Source: Stenotrophomonas sp. ESTM1D_MKCIP4_1
GTDB taxonomy: Bacteria; Pseudomonadota; Gammaproteobacteria; Xanthomonadales; Xanthomonadaceae
Reading direction: 5' to 3'
Length of the DNA: 64,000 nt
Assembly (NCBI RefSeq): GCF_003086895.1
Contig: NZ_CP026004.1
Location: 3,198,731-3,262,730, forward strand
Below, piece after piece: positions 41,998 through 50,711 of this stretch (positions within the stretch are counted from its first letter, which is position 1; each line of letters starts with the position of its first letter). The notes under the pieces were generated by a model that was not told where the DNA came from, did no database searches, and was given only the letters and a program-made list of their open reading frames with translations. Position numbers and translations under genes: made by a program.

Positions 41998-44222
41998 GGT
42001 TGCAGCCGCTGTTCGTTTCCCTGGCCCTGGCCATCCCCTTTGCCCTGCTGCCGGCCGCGCCGTTGCTGGCGGCCCCGGCCGCCGCCGCGCGCCAGGCTGA
42101 CACCGCCCCGGTGCTGGTGACTGCTGCGCAGTGGCAGCAGATGGCCAGTGAAGGCAGCCGCTACCCGTGGTTCGCCAAGGAACAGGCCCGCACCGAAGCA
42201 TCACTGAAGAAGATGATGAAGGCCGGCATCGACGTGCCGGTGCCCAAGGACAAGGGCGGCGGGCGCACCCACGAACAGCACAAGCGCAACTACCAGGCGC
42301 TGCTGGCCGCCGGCACGCTGTACCGGCTGACCGGCGACAAAGCCTACGTCGATTACGCGCGCGACATGCTGATGCAGTACGCCAGGCTCTACCCGACACT
42401 GGGCCCGCATCCGGAAGGCCGTGGGCAGATTCCCGGCCGCGTGTTCTGGCAGGTGCTCAACGATTCGGTGTGGCTGGTCAATGCCATCCAGGGCTACGAC
42501 GCGATCCGCGACGCGCTGCCCGTGCAGGACCGGCAGACCATCGAATCGAAGCTGTTCCGGCCGATGGCCGAATTCCTGATCAGCGAGCCGAAGAACTACG
42601 ACCAGATCCACAACCACGCCACCTGGGCGGTGGCCGCCACCGGCATGACCGGCTATGTGCTGCGCGATCAGGAACTGGTGGAAAAATCCCTGCGCGGCAG
42701 CCAGAAGGACGACCAGTTCGGCTTCCTGCGCCAGATCGACCTGCTGTTCTCGCCCGATGGCTATTACGAGGAAGGCCCGTACTACCAGCGTTATGCACTG
42801 GCGCCGTTCCTGCTGTTCGCCAACGCGATCGAGCGCAATGAGCCGCAGCGGAAGATCTTCGCGCGCCGCGACGGCGTGCTGCTGAAGGCGGTGGATGTAC
42901 TGGTGCAGACCAGCTACAACGGGCTGTTCTTCCCGATCAACGATGCGATCCTCGACAAGGGCATCGATACCGAAGAACTGGTGGCCGGCATCGGCATTGC
43001 GTATGCCCGTACCGGGGATGACCATCTGTTGTCGGTGGCCCAGCAGCAGAAACGCCTGCTGCTTTCGCCCGAAGGCCTGCAGGTGGCGCAGGCACTGGCG
43101 GCCAACAAGGCCAAGCCCTTCGATTACCGGCCGATGCTGCTGCGCGATGGCCCGGACGGCGACCGTGGCGGGCTGGCGATCCTGCGCATGAACGGCGAGG
43201 ACGGCCAGGCGCTGGTGCAGAAGGACACCATGCAGGGCATGGGCCATGGCCACTTCGACAAGCTCAACTGGCTGTTCTATGACAACGGCAAGGCGGTGGT
43301 GACCGATTACGGTGCGGCGCGCTTCCTCAACGTGGAAGCCAAGCGCGGCGGGATCTACCTGGCCGAGAACCGCAGCTGGGCCAAGCAGACCGTGGCCCAC
43401 AACACCCTGGTGGTGGACGAGCAGAGCCACTTCAAGGGTGACTGGAAGCGCGGCGAGGAACATGCGCCGCAGGTGCGCTTCTTCCAGGCCGACACCGATA
43501 CCCAGATTGCTTCGGCAACCATGCGCGATGCCTACCCCGGCGTGGTGTTCACCCGCACCCAGGCGCTGCTGCGCCACCCCGACCTGGGCCTGCCGGTGGT
43601 GCTGGACCTGCTGCAGGTACACGGTGACAAGGCCGCGCGCTACGACCTGCCGCTGCACTTCAACGGCCACATCGTCACCACCGGTTTCGAGGCCGAACAC
43701 TTCACCAGCCAGCGCCCGGTGCTGGGCGGGGACAACGGCTACCAGCACCTGTGGCTGGACGCACGCAGCAAGGCCGGCAGCGAACCGCGCACGCTGGCCT
43801 GGCTGCTGGACGGCCGCTTCTATACCTACCGCTTCGGCAGCAGCGCACCCGCGCAGGCCCTGCTGGTGGAAAGCGGTGCCAACGACCCGGAGTTCAACCT
43901 GCGCCGCGAACCCGCCCTGCTGCAGCGCGTGGAAGGCCAGAAGGACGTGACCTTCTTCAGCGTGCTGGAGCCGCACGGCGAGTACAACGGCACCGCCGAG
44001 TACGTGCACGGCGCCGACAGCCGCATCCAGGACATCGTGCGCACCCGCGGCAGCGATGCCGAAGTCCTGGAGCTGCGCCTGGCCAGTGGTGCCCGCATCG
44101 CCCTGGGCGTAGCCGATGACAGCCGCGCCACGGGCGAGCACCGCGTGACCGTCGATGGCCACGTTTACCGCTGGAGCGGCAGCCACGCGCGCATGGACCG
44201 CAGCAAGGGTGACGGCAAATGA
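41994..44222 (+). CDS. Oligoalginate lyase, PL17 family (heparinase II/III fold)
   Basis: A 742-residue secreted exolytic alginate lyase. After a signal peptide (about residue 28) come an (alpha/alpha)-toroid domain and a C-terminal beta-sandwich. Active-site segments are NYDQIHNHATWAVAA (Asn/His), SPDGYYEEGPYYQRY (Tyr) and MGHGHFDKLNWLFY (His, metal site). PL17 enzymes release unsaturated monouronate (DEH) from oligomers made by endolyases such as the adjacent PL6. A PL17 enzyme of this kind has been studied from S. maltophilia. Overlaps both neighbours by 4 nt. Confidence 0.95.
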   Translation: MRLQPLFVSLALAIPFALLPAAPLLAAPAAAARQADTAPVLVTAAQWQQMASEGSRYPWFAKEQARTEASLKKMMKAGIDVPVPKDKGGGRTHEQHKRNYQALLAAGTLYRLTGDKAYVDYARDMLMQYARLYPTLGPHPEGRGQIPGRVFWQVLNDSVWLVNAIQGYDAIRDALPVQDRQTIESKLFRPMAEFLISEPKNYDQIHNHATWAVAATGMTGYVLRDQELVEKSLRGSQKDDQFGFLRQIDLLFSPDGYYEEGPYYQRYALAPFLLFANAIERNEPQRKIFARRDGVLLKAVDVLVQTSYNGLFFPINDAILDKGIDTEELVAGIGIAYARTGDDHLLSVAQQQKRLLLSPEGLQVAQALAANKAKPFDYRPMLLRDGPDGDRGGLAILRMNGEDGQALVQKDTMQGMGHGHFDKLNWLFYDNGKAVVTDYGAARFLNVEAKRGGIYLAENRSWAKQTVAHNTLVVDEQSHFKGDWKRGEEHAPQVRFFQADTDTQIASATMRDAYPGVVFTRTQALLRHPDLGLPVVLDLLQVHGDKAARYDLPLHFNGHIVTTGFEAEHFTSQRPVLGGDNGYQHLWLDARSKAGSEPRTLAWLLDGRFYTYRFGSSAPAQALLVESGANDPEFNLRREPALLQRVEGQKDVTFFSVLEPHGEYNGTAEYVHGADSRIQDIVRTRGSDAEVLELRLASGARIALGVADDSRATGEHRVTVDGHVYRWSGSHARMDRSKGDGK

Positions 44223-45523
44223 ACGGGCCCGCAGGGGTGTCCGGCCTGCGCAGGGTTCCGGTGCGATCGGCGGTGCGCTGGCTGATTGTCGGCCTGATCG
44301 CCGTGGCGACGGTGATCAACTACATCGACCGCAACGCGTTGGCGGTGATGTGGCCGGAAATCGCCAAGGAGGTGGGCGCCACCAAGGATGACTACGCCCT
44401 GCTGGTGACAGTGTTCATGCTGTTCTACGCGGCAGGCCAGTTCCTGTTCGGCCGCCTGTTCGACATGATCGGCACGCGCCTGGGCTTTGCCCTGTCGATC
44501 AGCGTGTGGTCGATCTCCATCGCCCTGCATTCGATCACCCATTCGATGCTGTCCTTCAGCCTGGTGCGGGCACTGCTGGGCGTCAGCGAAGCCGGTGCCT
44601 GGCCCGGTGCGGTGAAGGCCAATGCCGAGTGGTTCCCGGCGCGCGAACGCGCGTTGGCGCAGGGCGTGTTCAACGCGGGCGCATCGATTGGTGCGATCGT
44701 TTCCGCACCGGCCATCGCCGCCCTGTACCTGTGGCTGGGCTGGCGCGGCACCTTCGTGCTGGTCGGTGCCATCGGCTTCCTGTGGCTGCTGCCGTGGCTG
44801 TTCGTCTACCGCGCCGGCCCGGACAGGCATCCGTGGGTGAGCGATGCCGAGCGCCGCTTGATCATGGAAGACCAGGCCGGGCAGCGCGACGCCACTGCGC
44901 CCAAGGTGAGCGTGCGCGCGCTGCTGGCCCATCGGCAGAGCTGGGGCATGCTCGCCTGCCGCTTCCTGCTGGACCCGATCTGGTGGCTGTTCGTGTCCTG
45001 GCTGCCGATCTACCTGGCCGAGACCTTCGGCTTCGACATCAAGCAGATCGGCCTGTTCGCTTGGGTGCCCTTCGTCGGCGCGATGCTGGGCAGTCTCAGT
45101 GGCGGTTGGCTGTCCGGGCGCCTGATCCGTGCCGGGCAGAGCGTGGACCGCGCACGCAAGCTGTCCATCACCCTGGGCTGCGTGATCATGGCCCCGGCGC
45201 TGCTGGGCGCGGTGCTGGCCAACCAGCCGTTGATGGCCGTGCTGGCGATTGCCGCCGTGCTGTTCGGCTTCCAGGTGGCCATCGGCAACATCCAGACCCT
45301 GCCGGGCGACCTCTTCGACGGCCGTTCGGTGGGCACGCTGGCGGGCCTGGGTGGCCTGGCCGCGGTGGCCGGCACCCTCATCACCACCTGGCTGGTGCCG
45401 GTGCTGACCCGCCATTCCTACGCCCCGATCTTCATCCTCGTCGCCGCGCTGGTGCCGCTGTCGCTGGCCGCGCTGTGGTGGTGGACCGGACCGATCCACA
45501 AGCTCGACCGCCGTGGCGGCTGA
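44219..45523 (+). CDS. MFS transporter of the anion:cation symporter (hexuronate) type
   Basis: A 434-residue, 12-helix transporter. The start NYIDRNALAVMWPEIAKE, the first-loop GRLFDMIGTRLGF and RALLGVSEAGAWPGAVKANAEWF are the signature of the ACS family (ExuT/GudP-like). In this operon it most likely carries the unsaturated uronate released by PL6 and PL17 across the inner membrane. ATG overlaps the PL17 stop (ATGA). Confidence 0.92.
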   Translation: MNGPAGVSGLRRVPVRSAVRWLIVGLIAVATVINYIDRNALAVMWPEIAKEVGATKDDYALLVTVFMLFYAAGQFLFGRLFDMIGTRLGFALSISVWSISIALHSITHSMLSFSLVRALLGVSEAGAWPGAVKANAEWFPARERALAQGVFNAGASIGAIVSAPAIAALYLWLGWRGTFVLVGAIGFLWLLPWLFVYRAGPDRHPWVSDAERRLIMEDQAGQRDATAPKVSVRALLAHRQSWGMLACRFLLDPIWWLFVSWLPIYLAETFGFDIKQIGLFAWVPFVGAMLGSLSGGWLSGRLIRAGQSVDRARKLSITLGCVIMAPALLGAVLANQPLMAVLAIAAVLFGFQVAIGNIQTLPGDLFDGRSVGTLAGLGGLAAVAGTLITTWLVPVLTRHSYAPIFILVAALVPLSLAALWWWTGPIHKLDRRGG

Positions 45524-45569
45524 GTACGCACTTTTCTTTCATTCCCCCGCAAACCAAGGAGTTTCCCGC

Positions 45570-46322
45570 ATGTCGTTCCAGGACAAGGTGGCCATCGTCA
45601 CCGGTGGTGGCCGTGATATCGGCCGTGCCGTCTCGATCAAGCTGGCCGCTGCCGGCGCACGCGTCTGCATCAACTACGCCAACGATGAAGCCAGCGCGCA
45701 GGACACGCTGGCGCAGATCCAGGCGGCCGGCGGCCAGGCCATCGTGCACCGCGCCGATGTCACCGATGCCGCCGCCGTGGCAGGTCTCGTCGCCGCCACC
45801 CAGGCCGCGTTCGGTGAACGCATCGACCTGCTGGTGAACGTGGCCGGCGGCATGGTGCAGCGCCGCCCGCTGGCCGACATCGACCCGGCGTTCTTCCACA
45901 CGGTGATGGATCTGAACCTGACCTCGACCTACCTGACCACCCACGCGGTCGTGCCGCACATGGGCGAAGGCGCGGCCATCGTGAATTTCGCATCGCAGGC
46001 CGGCCGCGATGGCGGTGGTCCGGGCGCGTCGATCTACGCCACCGCCAAGGCCGCGGTGATGACCTTCACCCGCGCCATGGCCAAGGAGCTGGGGCCCAAG
46101 GGCATCCGCGTGAACGCGCTGTGCTGCGGCATGATCGCCACCCGCTTCCATGATGAATTCACCAAGCCGGAGGTACGCACCGCGGTGGCCGGCAACACCC
46201 CGCTGCGCCGCCAGGGCGTGCCGGACGAAGCCGCCGATGCGGCCGTGTTCCTGGCCTCGGACGCAGCGGCCTTCATCACCGGTGCGAATCTGGACGTCAA
46301 CGGCGGCACCTACTTCTCCTGA
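45570..46322 (+). CDS. SDR oxidoreductase, probable DEH (4-deoxy-5-hexoseulose uronate) reductase
   Basis: A 250-residue classical SDR with an intact active site: NAD(P)-site TGGGRDIGRAVSIKLA, Ser in NFASQAGRD, and YxxxK as YATAKAAV. The ATG at 45570 follows AAGGAG about 11 nt upstream. In alginate pathways an SDR reduces DEH to 2-keto-3-deoxygluconate, and its place after the transporter fits this. KDG kinase, aldolase and KdgF are not in the window. Function is inferred from context. Confidence 0.85.
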   Translation: MSFQDKVAIVTGGGRDIGRAVSIKLAAAGARVCINYANDEASAQDTLAQIQAAGGQAIVHRADVTDAAAVAGLVAATQAAFGERIDLLVNVAGGMVQRRPLADIDPAFFHTVMDLNLTSTYLTTHAVVPHMGEGAAIVNFASQAGRDGGGPGASIYATAKAAVMTFTRAMAKELGPKGIRVNALCCGMIATRFHDEFTKPEVRTAVAGNTPLRRQGVPDEAADAAVFLASDAAAFITGANLDVNGGTYFS

Positions 46323-46340
46323 CCTGAGCGGACACCTGCC

Positions 46341-47528
46341 ATGCAGCGCTGGATCACCCTGCTTTCGCTGGCCATCGGCACTGCCGTGGCCGCCCCCGCG
46401 GCCCTGGCCGCACCGGTCTGGGTCACCGCCTGGACCGCGTCGCCCGCCCCCGACCGCAAGGACGGAACACCGGCGGCACCGGTGCAGTTCGCCGCGCAGA
46501 CGGTGCGCCAGGACATCCGCGTCGGCAGCCGTGGCGACGCGCTGCGCCTGCGCATCAGCAACGAACTGGGCGATGCACCGCTGCACGTGGAAGACATCCG
46601 TGTGCGCCTGAAGGATGGCAGGGCGGCGGCGCTGCCGGTGACCGTCGATGGCCGGTCCGCCATCGATGTGCCGGTGGGCGCTGCGCTGCTCAGTGACCCG
46701 CTGCCACTGACGGTCAGCGCGCTGCAGGAGATCAGCGTGACCGCATTCTTCCCACAGCCGACCCGCCCTGCGGTGCGGCGCACGGTGGTGCGCGTGGTGG
46801 AGGGAAGGCAGCCTGCGGTGGCCGACAACGTGCGCGTCAGCTACCAGCAGAACGTGTTTTCAGCGGTGCTGGTGCAGCGCGCGGAGCGGCCGCAGGTGAT
46901 CGTGGCACTGGGCGACTCGATCACCGAGGGCGCGACGGCCACGCGCGGCTCGTTCAACCAGTGGCCGGAGCGGCTGGCGCAGCGCCTGCAGCAGGCGTGC
47001 CCGGACCGGTTCGTGGTGCTCAACCAGGGCATCAGCGGCAACAAGCTGCTGGACCATGGCCGCAGCCACAGCGCGCTGTCCCGGCTGGACCGCGATGTGA
47101 TCGCGGTGGCCGGTGCCGACCAGGTGATCCTGTTTGAAGGGATCAATGACATCCGCCATGGCGGCGGGGCGCAACCGCTGCCGGGGCGCAGCGCACCGGA
47201 CATGCGGCTGGGTTACCAGCAGGTGGCCGCGCGACTGCACCTGCATGGCATCCGCGCGTACCTGGGCACGCTGACGCCGTTTGCGGGCTCCGAGCGCTAC
47301 GAACCGGTCTCGGCCACCACCCGTGCCTCGATCAACCAGTGGGCGCGCAGCGCGGACAACGGCTTCGACGGCGTGGTGGATTTCGATGCCGCACTGCGCG
47401 ATCCGGCGCAGCCGGAATCGCTGCCGGCCAGCATCACCCGCGATCACCTGCACCCGAACGATGAAGGCTACCGCCGCATGGCCGAGTCGATCGATCTGAA
47501 GATGCTGGGGTGCCCTGGCTCTCCGTAG
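46341..47528 (+). CDS. SGNH/GDSL-family secreted esterase
   Basis: A 395-residue secreted hydrolase with signal peptide (AALAAPVWV, about residue 25). An N-terminal beta-rich domain of about 160 residues begins WVTAWTASPAP. The SGNH blocks are VALGDSITEG (Ser), NQGISGNKLL (Gly), FEGINDIRHG (Asn) and the terminal DHLHPNDEG (Asp/His). It is the last gene of the alginate operon, 18 nt after the SDR. Bacterial alginate is often O-acetylated, so a deacetylase role is an attractive guess. The TAG stop lies in a SMAG repeat. Confidence 0.88.
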   Translation: MQRWITLLSLAIGTAVAAPAALAAPVWVTAWTASPAPDRKDGTPAAPVQFAAQTVRQDIRVGSRGDALRLRISNELGDAPLHVEDIRVRLKDGRAAALPVTVDGRSAIDVPVGAALLSDPLPLTVSALQEISVTAFFPQPTRPAVRRTVVRVVEGRQPAVADNVRVSYQQNVFSAVLVQRAERPQVIVALGDSITEGATATRGSFNQWPERLAQRLQQACPDRFVVLNQGISGNKLLDHGRSHSALSRLDRDVIAVAGADQVILFEGINDIRHGGGAQPLPGRSAPDMRLGYQQVAARLHLHGIRAYLGTLTPFAGSERYEPVSATTRASINQWARSADNGFDGVVDFDAALRDPAQPESLPASITRDHLHPNDEGYRRMAESIDLKMLGCPGSP

Positions 47529-47658
47529 CGCCGAGCCATGCTCGGTTGCCCTGGCTTCCTGTAGAGCCGAGCCATGCTCGGCTGCCTCTGCCAAAAACAG
47601 CCGAGCATGGCTCGGCTCTACAGAAGATCGGAAGCCGCCGGGCGTGGCCCGGCGCTAC
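47525..47658. repeat. SMAG REP cluster, four copies
   Basis: Direct copies at 47525 and 47561 (GTAGAGCCGAGCCATGCTCG). Inverted copies at 47598-47621 and, of another subtype (CCGGGCGTGGCCCGG), at 47638-47658. The first provides the stop of the GDSL gene. Confidence 0.83.
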
Positions 47659-47660
47659 CT

Positions 47661-47963
47661 TCACCATTTGATCCGGCCGCGCAGGATGTCGGCGAACATC
47701 ACCCAGTCGCCGACGAACGAATACAGCGGATGCCGGAAGGTCGCCGGACGATTCTTCTCGAAGAAGAAATGGCCGACCCAGGCGAACCCATAGCCGCAGA
47801 CCAACGCCGCCAGCAACAACATCGGCTGGCCGCGCAGCAGCGCAGCGGCCACCAGCAGCAATACGCCACAGCTGCCAACGAAATGCAGGCGCCGCGACAC
47901 CGGGTCGCGGTGCTCATCCAGATAGAACGGGTAGAACTCGCGGAAGCTGGCAAAGCGGGACAT
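47661..47963 (-). CDS. DUF962 (Mpo1-like) membrane protein
   Basis: A 100-residue protein with two or three hydrophobic helices. The family pattern is FYPFYLDEHRDPVSRRLHFVG at the N-terminus, then GYGFAWVGHFFFEKNRPATFRHP and FVGDWVMFADIL. The conserved histidines match Mpo1-like proteins, of which the yeast member is an iron-dependent dioxygenase acting on 2-hydroxy fatty acids. Bacterial function is untested. Standalone between SMAG clusters. Confidence 0.9.
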   Translation of the reverse strand: MSRFASFREFYPFYLDEHRDPVSRRLHFVGSCGVLLLVAAALLRGQPMLLLAALVCGYGFAWVGHFFFEKNRPATFRHPLYSFVGDWVMFADILRGRIKW

Positions 47964-48005
47964 GTACGTGCTCCTGGGTCAGGACCGCTCACATCATGCG
48001 CCTTT

Positions 48006-48090
48006 CGAGCTTGCTCGACGGCTTCGGCCTGGTAGCGTCGAGCTTGCTCGACGGCTTCTGGCAACAGCAGGCGAGCAAGCTCGACGCTAC
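48006..48090. repeat. SMAG REP cluster, three copies
   Basis: TCGAGCTTGCTCGACGG hairpins at about 48006 (head lost) and 48032 (GTAGCG head). An inverted copy ends CTAC at 48090. Confidence 0.8.
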
Positions 48091-48099
48091 CACCCGGCA

Positions 48100-48426
48100 T
48101 CAGACCGGCTGGCGTGGCCCGAACATGATCACGGCCATGCCGGCCAGGCACAGCGCGGCACCCAGCAGGTCCCAGCGGCTGGGACGGATGCCATCCACCA
48201 GCCACAGCCAGAACAGCGCGGTGCCGATGTAGACCCCGCCATAGGCCGCATAGACGCGTCCGCTGGCCGTGGGGTGCAGGGTCAGCAGCCAGGCGAACAG
48301 GGCCAGGCTGGCCGCCGCCGGCAGCAGCAGCCACACGCTGCCGCCCTTGCGCAGCCACAGCCACGGCAGGTAGCAGCCGACGATCTCGGCCAGTGCAGTC
48401 AGCAGGAACAGACCCAGCGTCTTCAC
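48100..48426 (-). CDS. ynfA: YnfA family small membrane protein
   Basis: A 108-residue protein with four helices matching UPF0060/Ynf[20 protein letters not shown] at the start, [24 protein letters not shown] and [21 protein letters not shown] at the end. The start is GTG at 48426, whose GTGA overlaps the mazG stop; the length then equals the family norm. Role unknown; the fold resembles small multidrug resistance proteins. Confidence 0.9.
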   Translation of the reverse strand: MKTLGLFLLTALAEIVGCYLPWLWLRKGGSVWLLLPAAASLALFAWLLTLHPTASGRVYAAYGGVYIGTALFWLWLVDGIRPSRWDLLGAALCLAGMAVIMFGPRQPV

Positions 48427-49256
48427 GCCTTTTCCGCCGCCTTGGCGTGCTGCCACAGGGCTTCCTGCGCATCCAGGTCCATCCCCGCCAACGTGCTTCC
48501 CTCGGCTTCGGCCTGCCCTTCCATGGCGCGGAACCGGCGCTCGAACTTATGGTTGGCACCGCGCAGGGCCGCACCCAGGTCGATGTCGGCGTGGCGGGCC
48601 AGGTTCGCGCAGACGAACAGCAGGTCACCCAGCTCTTCCTGCAGCCGCGCCTTGTTGCCGGCGATGTCGCCGCGCTCGAATTCCTCGCGCAGTTCCTGCA
48701 GCTCTTCTGCCGCCTTGTCCAGCACCGGCAGCGGGCCAGGCCAGTCGAAGCCGACCTTGGCCGCGCGCGACTGCAGCTTCACTGCACGCTGCCATTCGGG
48801 CAGCCCGCGGGAGATGCCCGCCAGTGCCGAGGTGTCCGGGTCGCCCTTGGCGGCGCGCTCGGCGCGCTTGATCGCATCCCAGTTGCGCATCACACCATCG
48901 GCGTCGTCCACGCTGACATCGGCGAACACATGCGGATGCCGGCGCTGCATCTTGTCACTGATCGCACGGGCTACGTCGGCGAAGGCGAATGAACCCTGCT
49001 CTTCCGCCATGCGCGCATGGAACACGACCTGCAGCAGCAGGTCACCCAGTTCGTCGCACAGGTCATCCAGGTCGCCGCGGTCGATCGCATCGGCGACCTC
49101 GTAGGCCTCTTCGATGGTGTACGGGGCGATGGTGGCGAAGGTCTGCTCAAGATCCCAGGGGCAGCCCCCTTGCGGATCGCGCAGCCGCGCCATGATCGCC
49201 AGCAGGCGCTCCAGTTCGGTGCTGGCGGCACTGCCGGCGGTGGGGGTATCGCTCAT
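48423..49256 (-). CDS. mazG: Nucleoside triphosphate pyrophosphohydrolase MazG
   Basis: A 277-residue all-alpha NTP pyrophosphohydrolase. Two MazG domains are visible: residues about 15-110 with [25 protein letters not shown] and [14 protein letters not shown] (EExxE and ExxD metal sites), and about 150-245 with [18 protein letters not shown]. It hydrolyses NTPs to NMP and pyrophosphate in pool cleaning and stringent response. ATG at 49256; 14 nt after cysQ. Confidence 0.95.
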   Translation of the reverse strand: MSDTPTAGSAASTELERLLAIMARLRDPQGGCPWDLEQTFATIAPYTIEEAYEVADAIDRGDLDDLCDELGDLLLQVVFHARMAEEQGSFAFADVARAISDKMQRRHPHVFADVSVDDADGVMRNWDAIKRAERAAKGDPDTSALAGISRGLPEWQRAVKLQSRAAKVGFDWPGPLPVLDKAAEELQELREEFERGDIAGNKARLQEELGDLLFVCANLARHADIDLGAALRGANHKFERRFRAMEGQAEAEGSTLAGMDLDAQEALWQHAKAAEKA

Positions 49257-49270
49257 GCGGGCTCCAGGGG

Positions 49271-50074
49271 TCAGTCGGACAGCCAATCACGCCACGGCAG
49301 GCGGGTATCGCCAAGGGCGATGAAATCACCGTTCAGCAGCGTGGTACGGCGGTTGTAGCGGAACGGTTTGCCGGTGCTGGCCGACAGCACCGCGCCACCT
49401 GCGGCGTGCAGTACGCACTGGCCTGCTGCGGTGTCCCATTCGGAGGTCGGGCCCAGCCGCGGGTACACATCCAGCCCGCCTTCGGCAATGCGGCAGAACT
49501 TCAGCGAAGAGCCCTGCGCCACCGTTTCGATGTCACCCATGCGTTCGAGCAGGGCGATGGTTTCCGGCGAGCGGTGCGAGCGGCTGGCCGCCACGCGCAG
49601 CGGTGCGGTGGCAGGCGTGCGGGTGCGCAGCACGCTGTCGTGCAGGCCCTGGCGACGGTAGGCCAGCTCGCCGCGCATGGCATGCCAGACGATGCCGGTG
49701 ACCGGTGCCTGGACCACGCCGAACGCCGGTGCGCCCTGGTAGATCAGCGCGATGTTGACGCTGAATTCGCCATTGCGCTTGACGAATTCACGGGTGCCAT
49801 CCAGCGGGTCGACCAGCCAGTAAGCGCCCCAGTGCTGGCGCTGTTCCCACGGCACCTGCGCCGATTCCTCGGACAGGATCGGCAGGTCCGGGGTGAGCTG
49901 GCGCAGGCCCTGCTGGATGATCCGGTCGGCGGCCAGGTCGGCCGCGGTGACCGGGCTGTCATCCGCCTTCAGCACGACGTCGAAACCCTCGCTGTAGACC
50001 TGCATGATCGCCTGCCCCGCCTCCTGGGCAATGGCAATGGCGGTCTCGCGCAGCTCGGTGGTCAGCTTGATCAT
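49271..50074 (-). CDS. cysQ: 3'(2'),5'-bisphosphate nucleotidase CysQ
   Basis: A 267-residue inositol-monophosphatase-fold enzyme that removes the 3'-phosphate from PAP/PAPS made in sulfate assimilation. Metal-binding motifs are ILSEESAQ (Glu), VDPLDGTREFVKRNGEFSV (Asp-x-x-Asp-Gly-Thr) and TSEWDTAAGQCVLHAAGG. ATG at 50074 overlaps the nudE stop (ATGA). Confidence 0.94.
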   Translation of the reverse strand: MIKLTTELRETAIAIAQEAGQAIMQVYSEGFDVVLKADDSPVTAADLAADRIIQQGLRQLTPDLPILSEESAQVPWEQRQHWGAYWLVDPLDGTREFVKRNGEFSVNIALIYQGAPAFGVVQAPVTGIVWHAMRGELAYRRQGLHDSVLRTRTPATAPLRVAASRSHRSPETIALLERMGDIETVAQGSSLKFCRIAEGGLDVYPRLGPTSEWDTAAGQCVLHAAGGAVLSASTGKPFRYNRRTTLLNGDFIALGDTRLPWRDWLSD

Positions 50075-50634
50075 CGGCGCCCCTGCAGCCACTGGCGCGC
50101 GATGAACAGCGCAGCCAGCGAGCGCCCTTCCGAGAAGTCTTCACGCAGCATCAGCTGGTCCAGTTCGGCCAGCTTCCATGGCACCACTTCCAGCTCTTCC
50201 GGCTCGTCGCCGGCCAGCTTTTCCGGGTACAGGTCGCGCGCCACCACCAGCCAGGACTGGTGGCTCATGTAGGTCGGCGCCAGGGTCATCGCCCGCAGCA
50301 CGTCGACGCGGCGGGCGCCATAGCCGGCTTCTTCCTTCAGTTCGCGGTCGGCGGCCTGTTCAGGGGTTTCCCCGGCATCGATGCGGCCCTTCACCAGGCC
50401 CAGCTCGTAGCGGTGCACTCCGGCGGCGTATTCACGCACCAGCAGCACGGTCTCCTCATCCAGCATCGGCACCACCACCACGGCGCCATGGCCGCGGCTG
50501 ACCAGGCGCTCGAAACGGCGGTGTTCACCGTTGGAAAACTCCAGGTCCAGGTGCTGGCGCTGGAAGGGGCCGTTTTCCTCGTCGGTGATCCGGTGGATGA
50601 TCGGCAGGCGACGGCCGCTGCGGTCGTCGTTCAT
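50071..50634 (-). CDS. nudE: Nudix hydrolase NudE (ADP-compounds hydrolase)
   Basis: A 187-residue Nudix enzyme with the box GRIDAGETPEQAADRELKEE (continuing AGYG), fitting Gx5Ex7REUxEExGU. The N-terminal segment FERLVSRGHGAVVVVP and the VREYAAGVHRYELGLVKG segment resemble NudE, which hydrolyses ADP-ribose, Ap3A and NADH. First gene of the nudE-cysQ-mazG-ynfA cluster, all with 4-nt overlaps or short gaps. Divergent from bioA. Confidence 0.92.
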   Translation of the reverse strand: MNDDRSGRRLPIIHRITDEENGPFQRQHLDLEFSNGEHRRFERLVSRGHGAVVVVPMLDEETVLLVREYAAGVHRYELGLVKGRIDAGETPEQAADRELKEEAGYGARRVDVLRAMTLAPTYMSHQSWLVVARDLYPEKLAGDEPEELEVVPWKLAELDQLMLREDFSEGRSLAALFIARQWLQGRR

Positions 50635-50674
50635 GCGGAATCTCCGCGGCGGCCGGCGCGCGCGCCGGGGCCGA

Positions 50675-50680
50675 TAGAAT
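50675..50680 (+). promoter_or_regulatory. -10 box of bioA-rsmE
   Basis: TAGAAT, 32 nt before the chosen bioA ATG. It rules out an in-frame ATG at 50679, which overlaps the box. No clear -35. Confidence 0.5.
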
Positions 50681-50711
50681 GTGCAGGCAGCAACATGTTC
50701 ATGAGCCCGAA

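Noticed and set aside
42201..44186. A 661-codon minus-strand frame over the PL17 gene
   Set aside because: Shadow frame; PL17 active-site motifs are on the plus strand.
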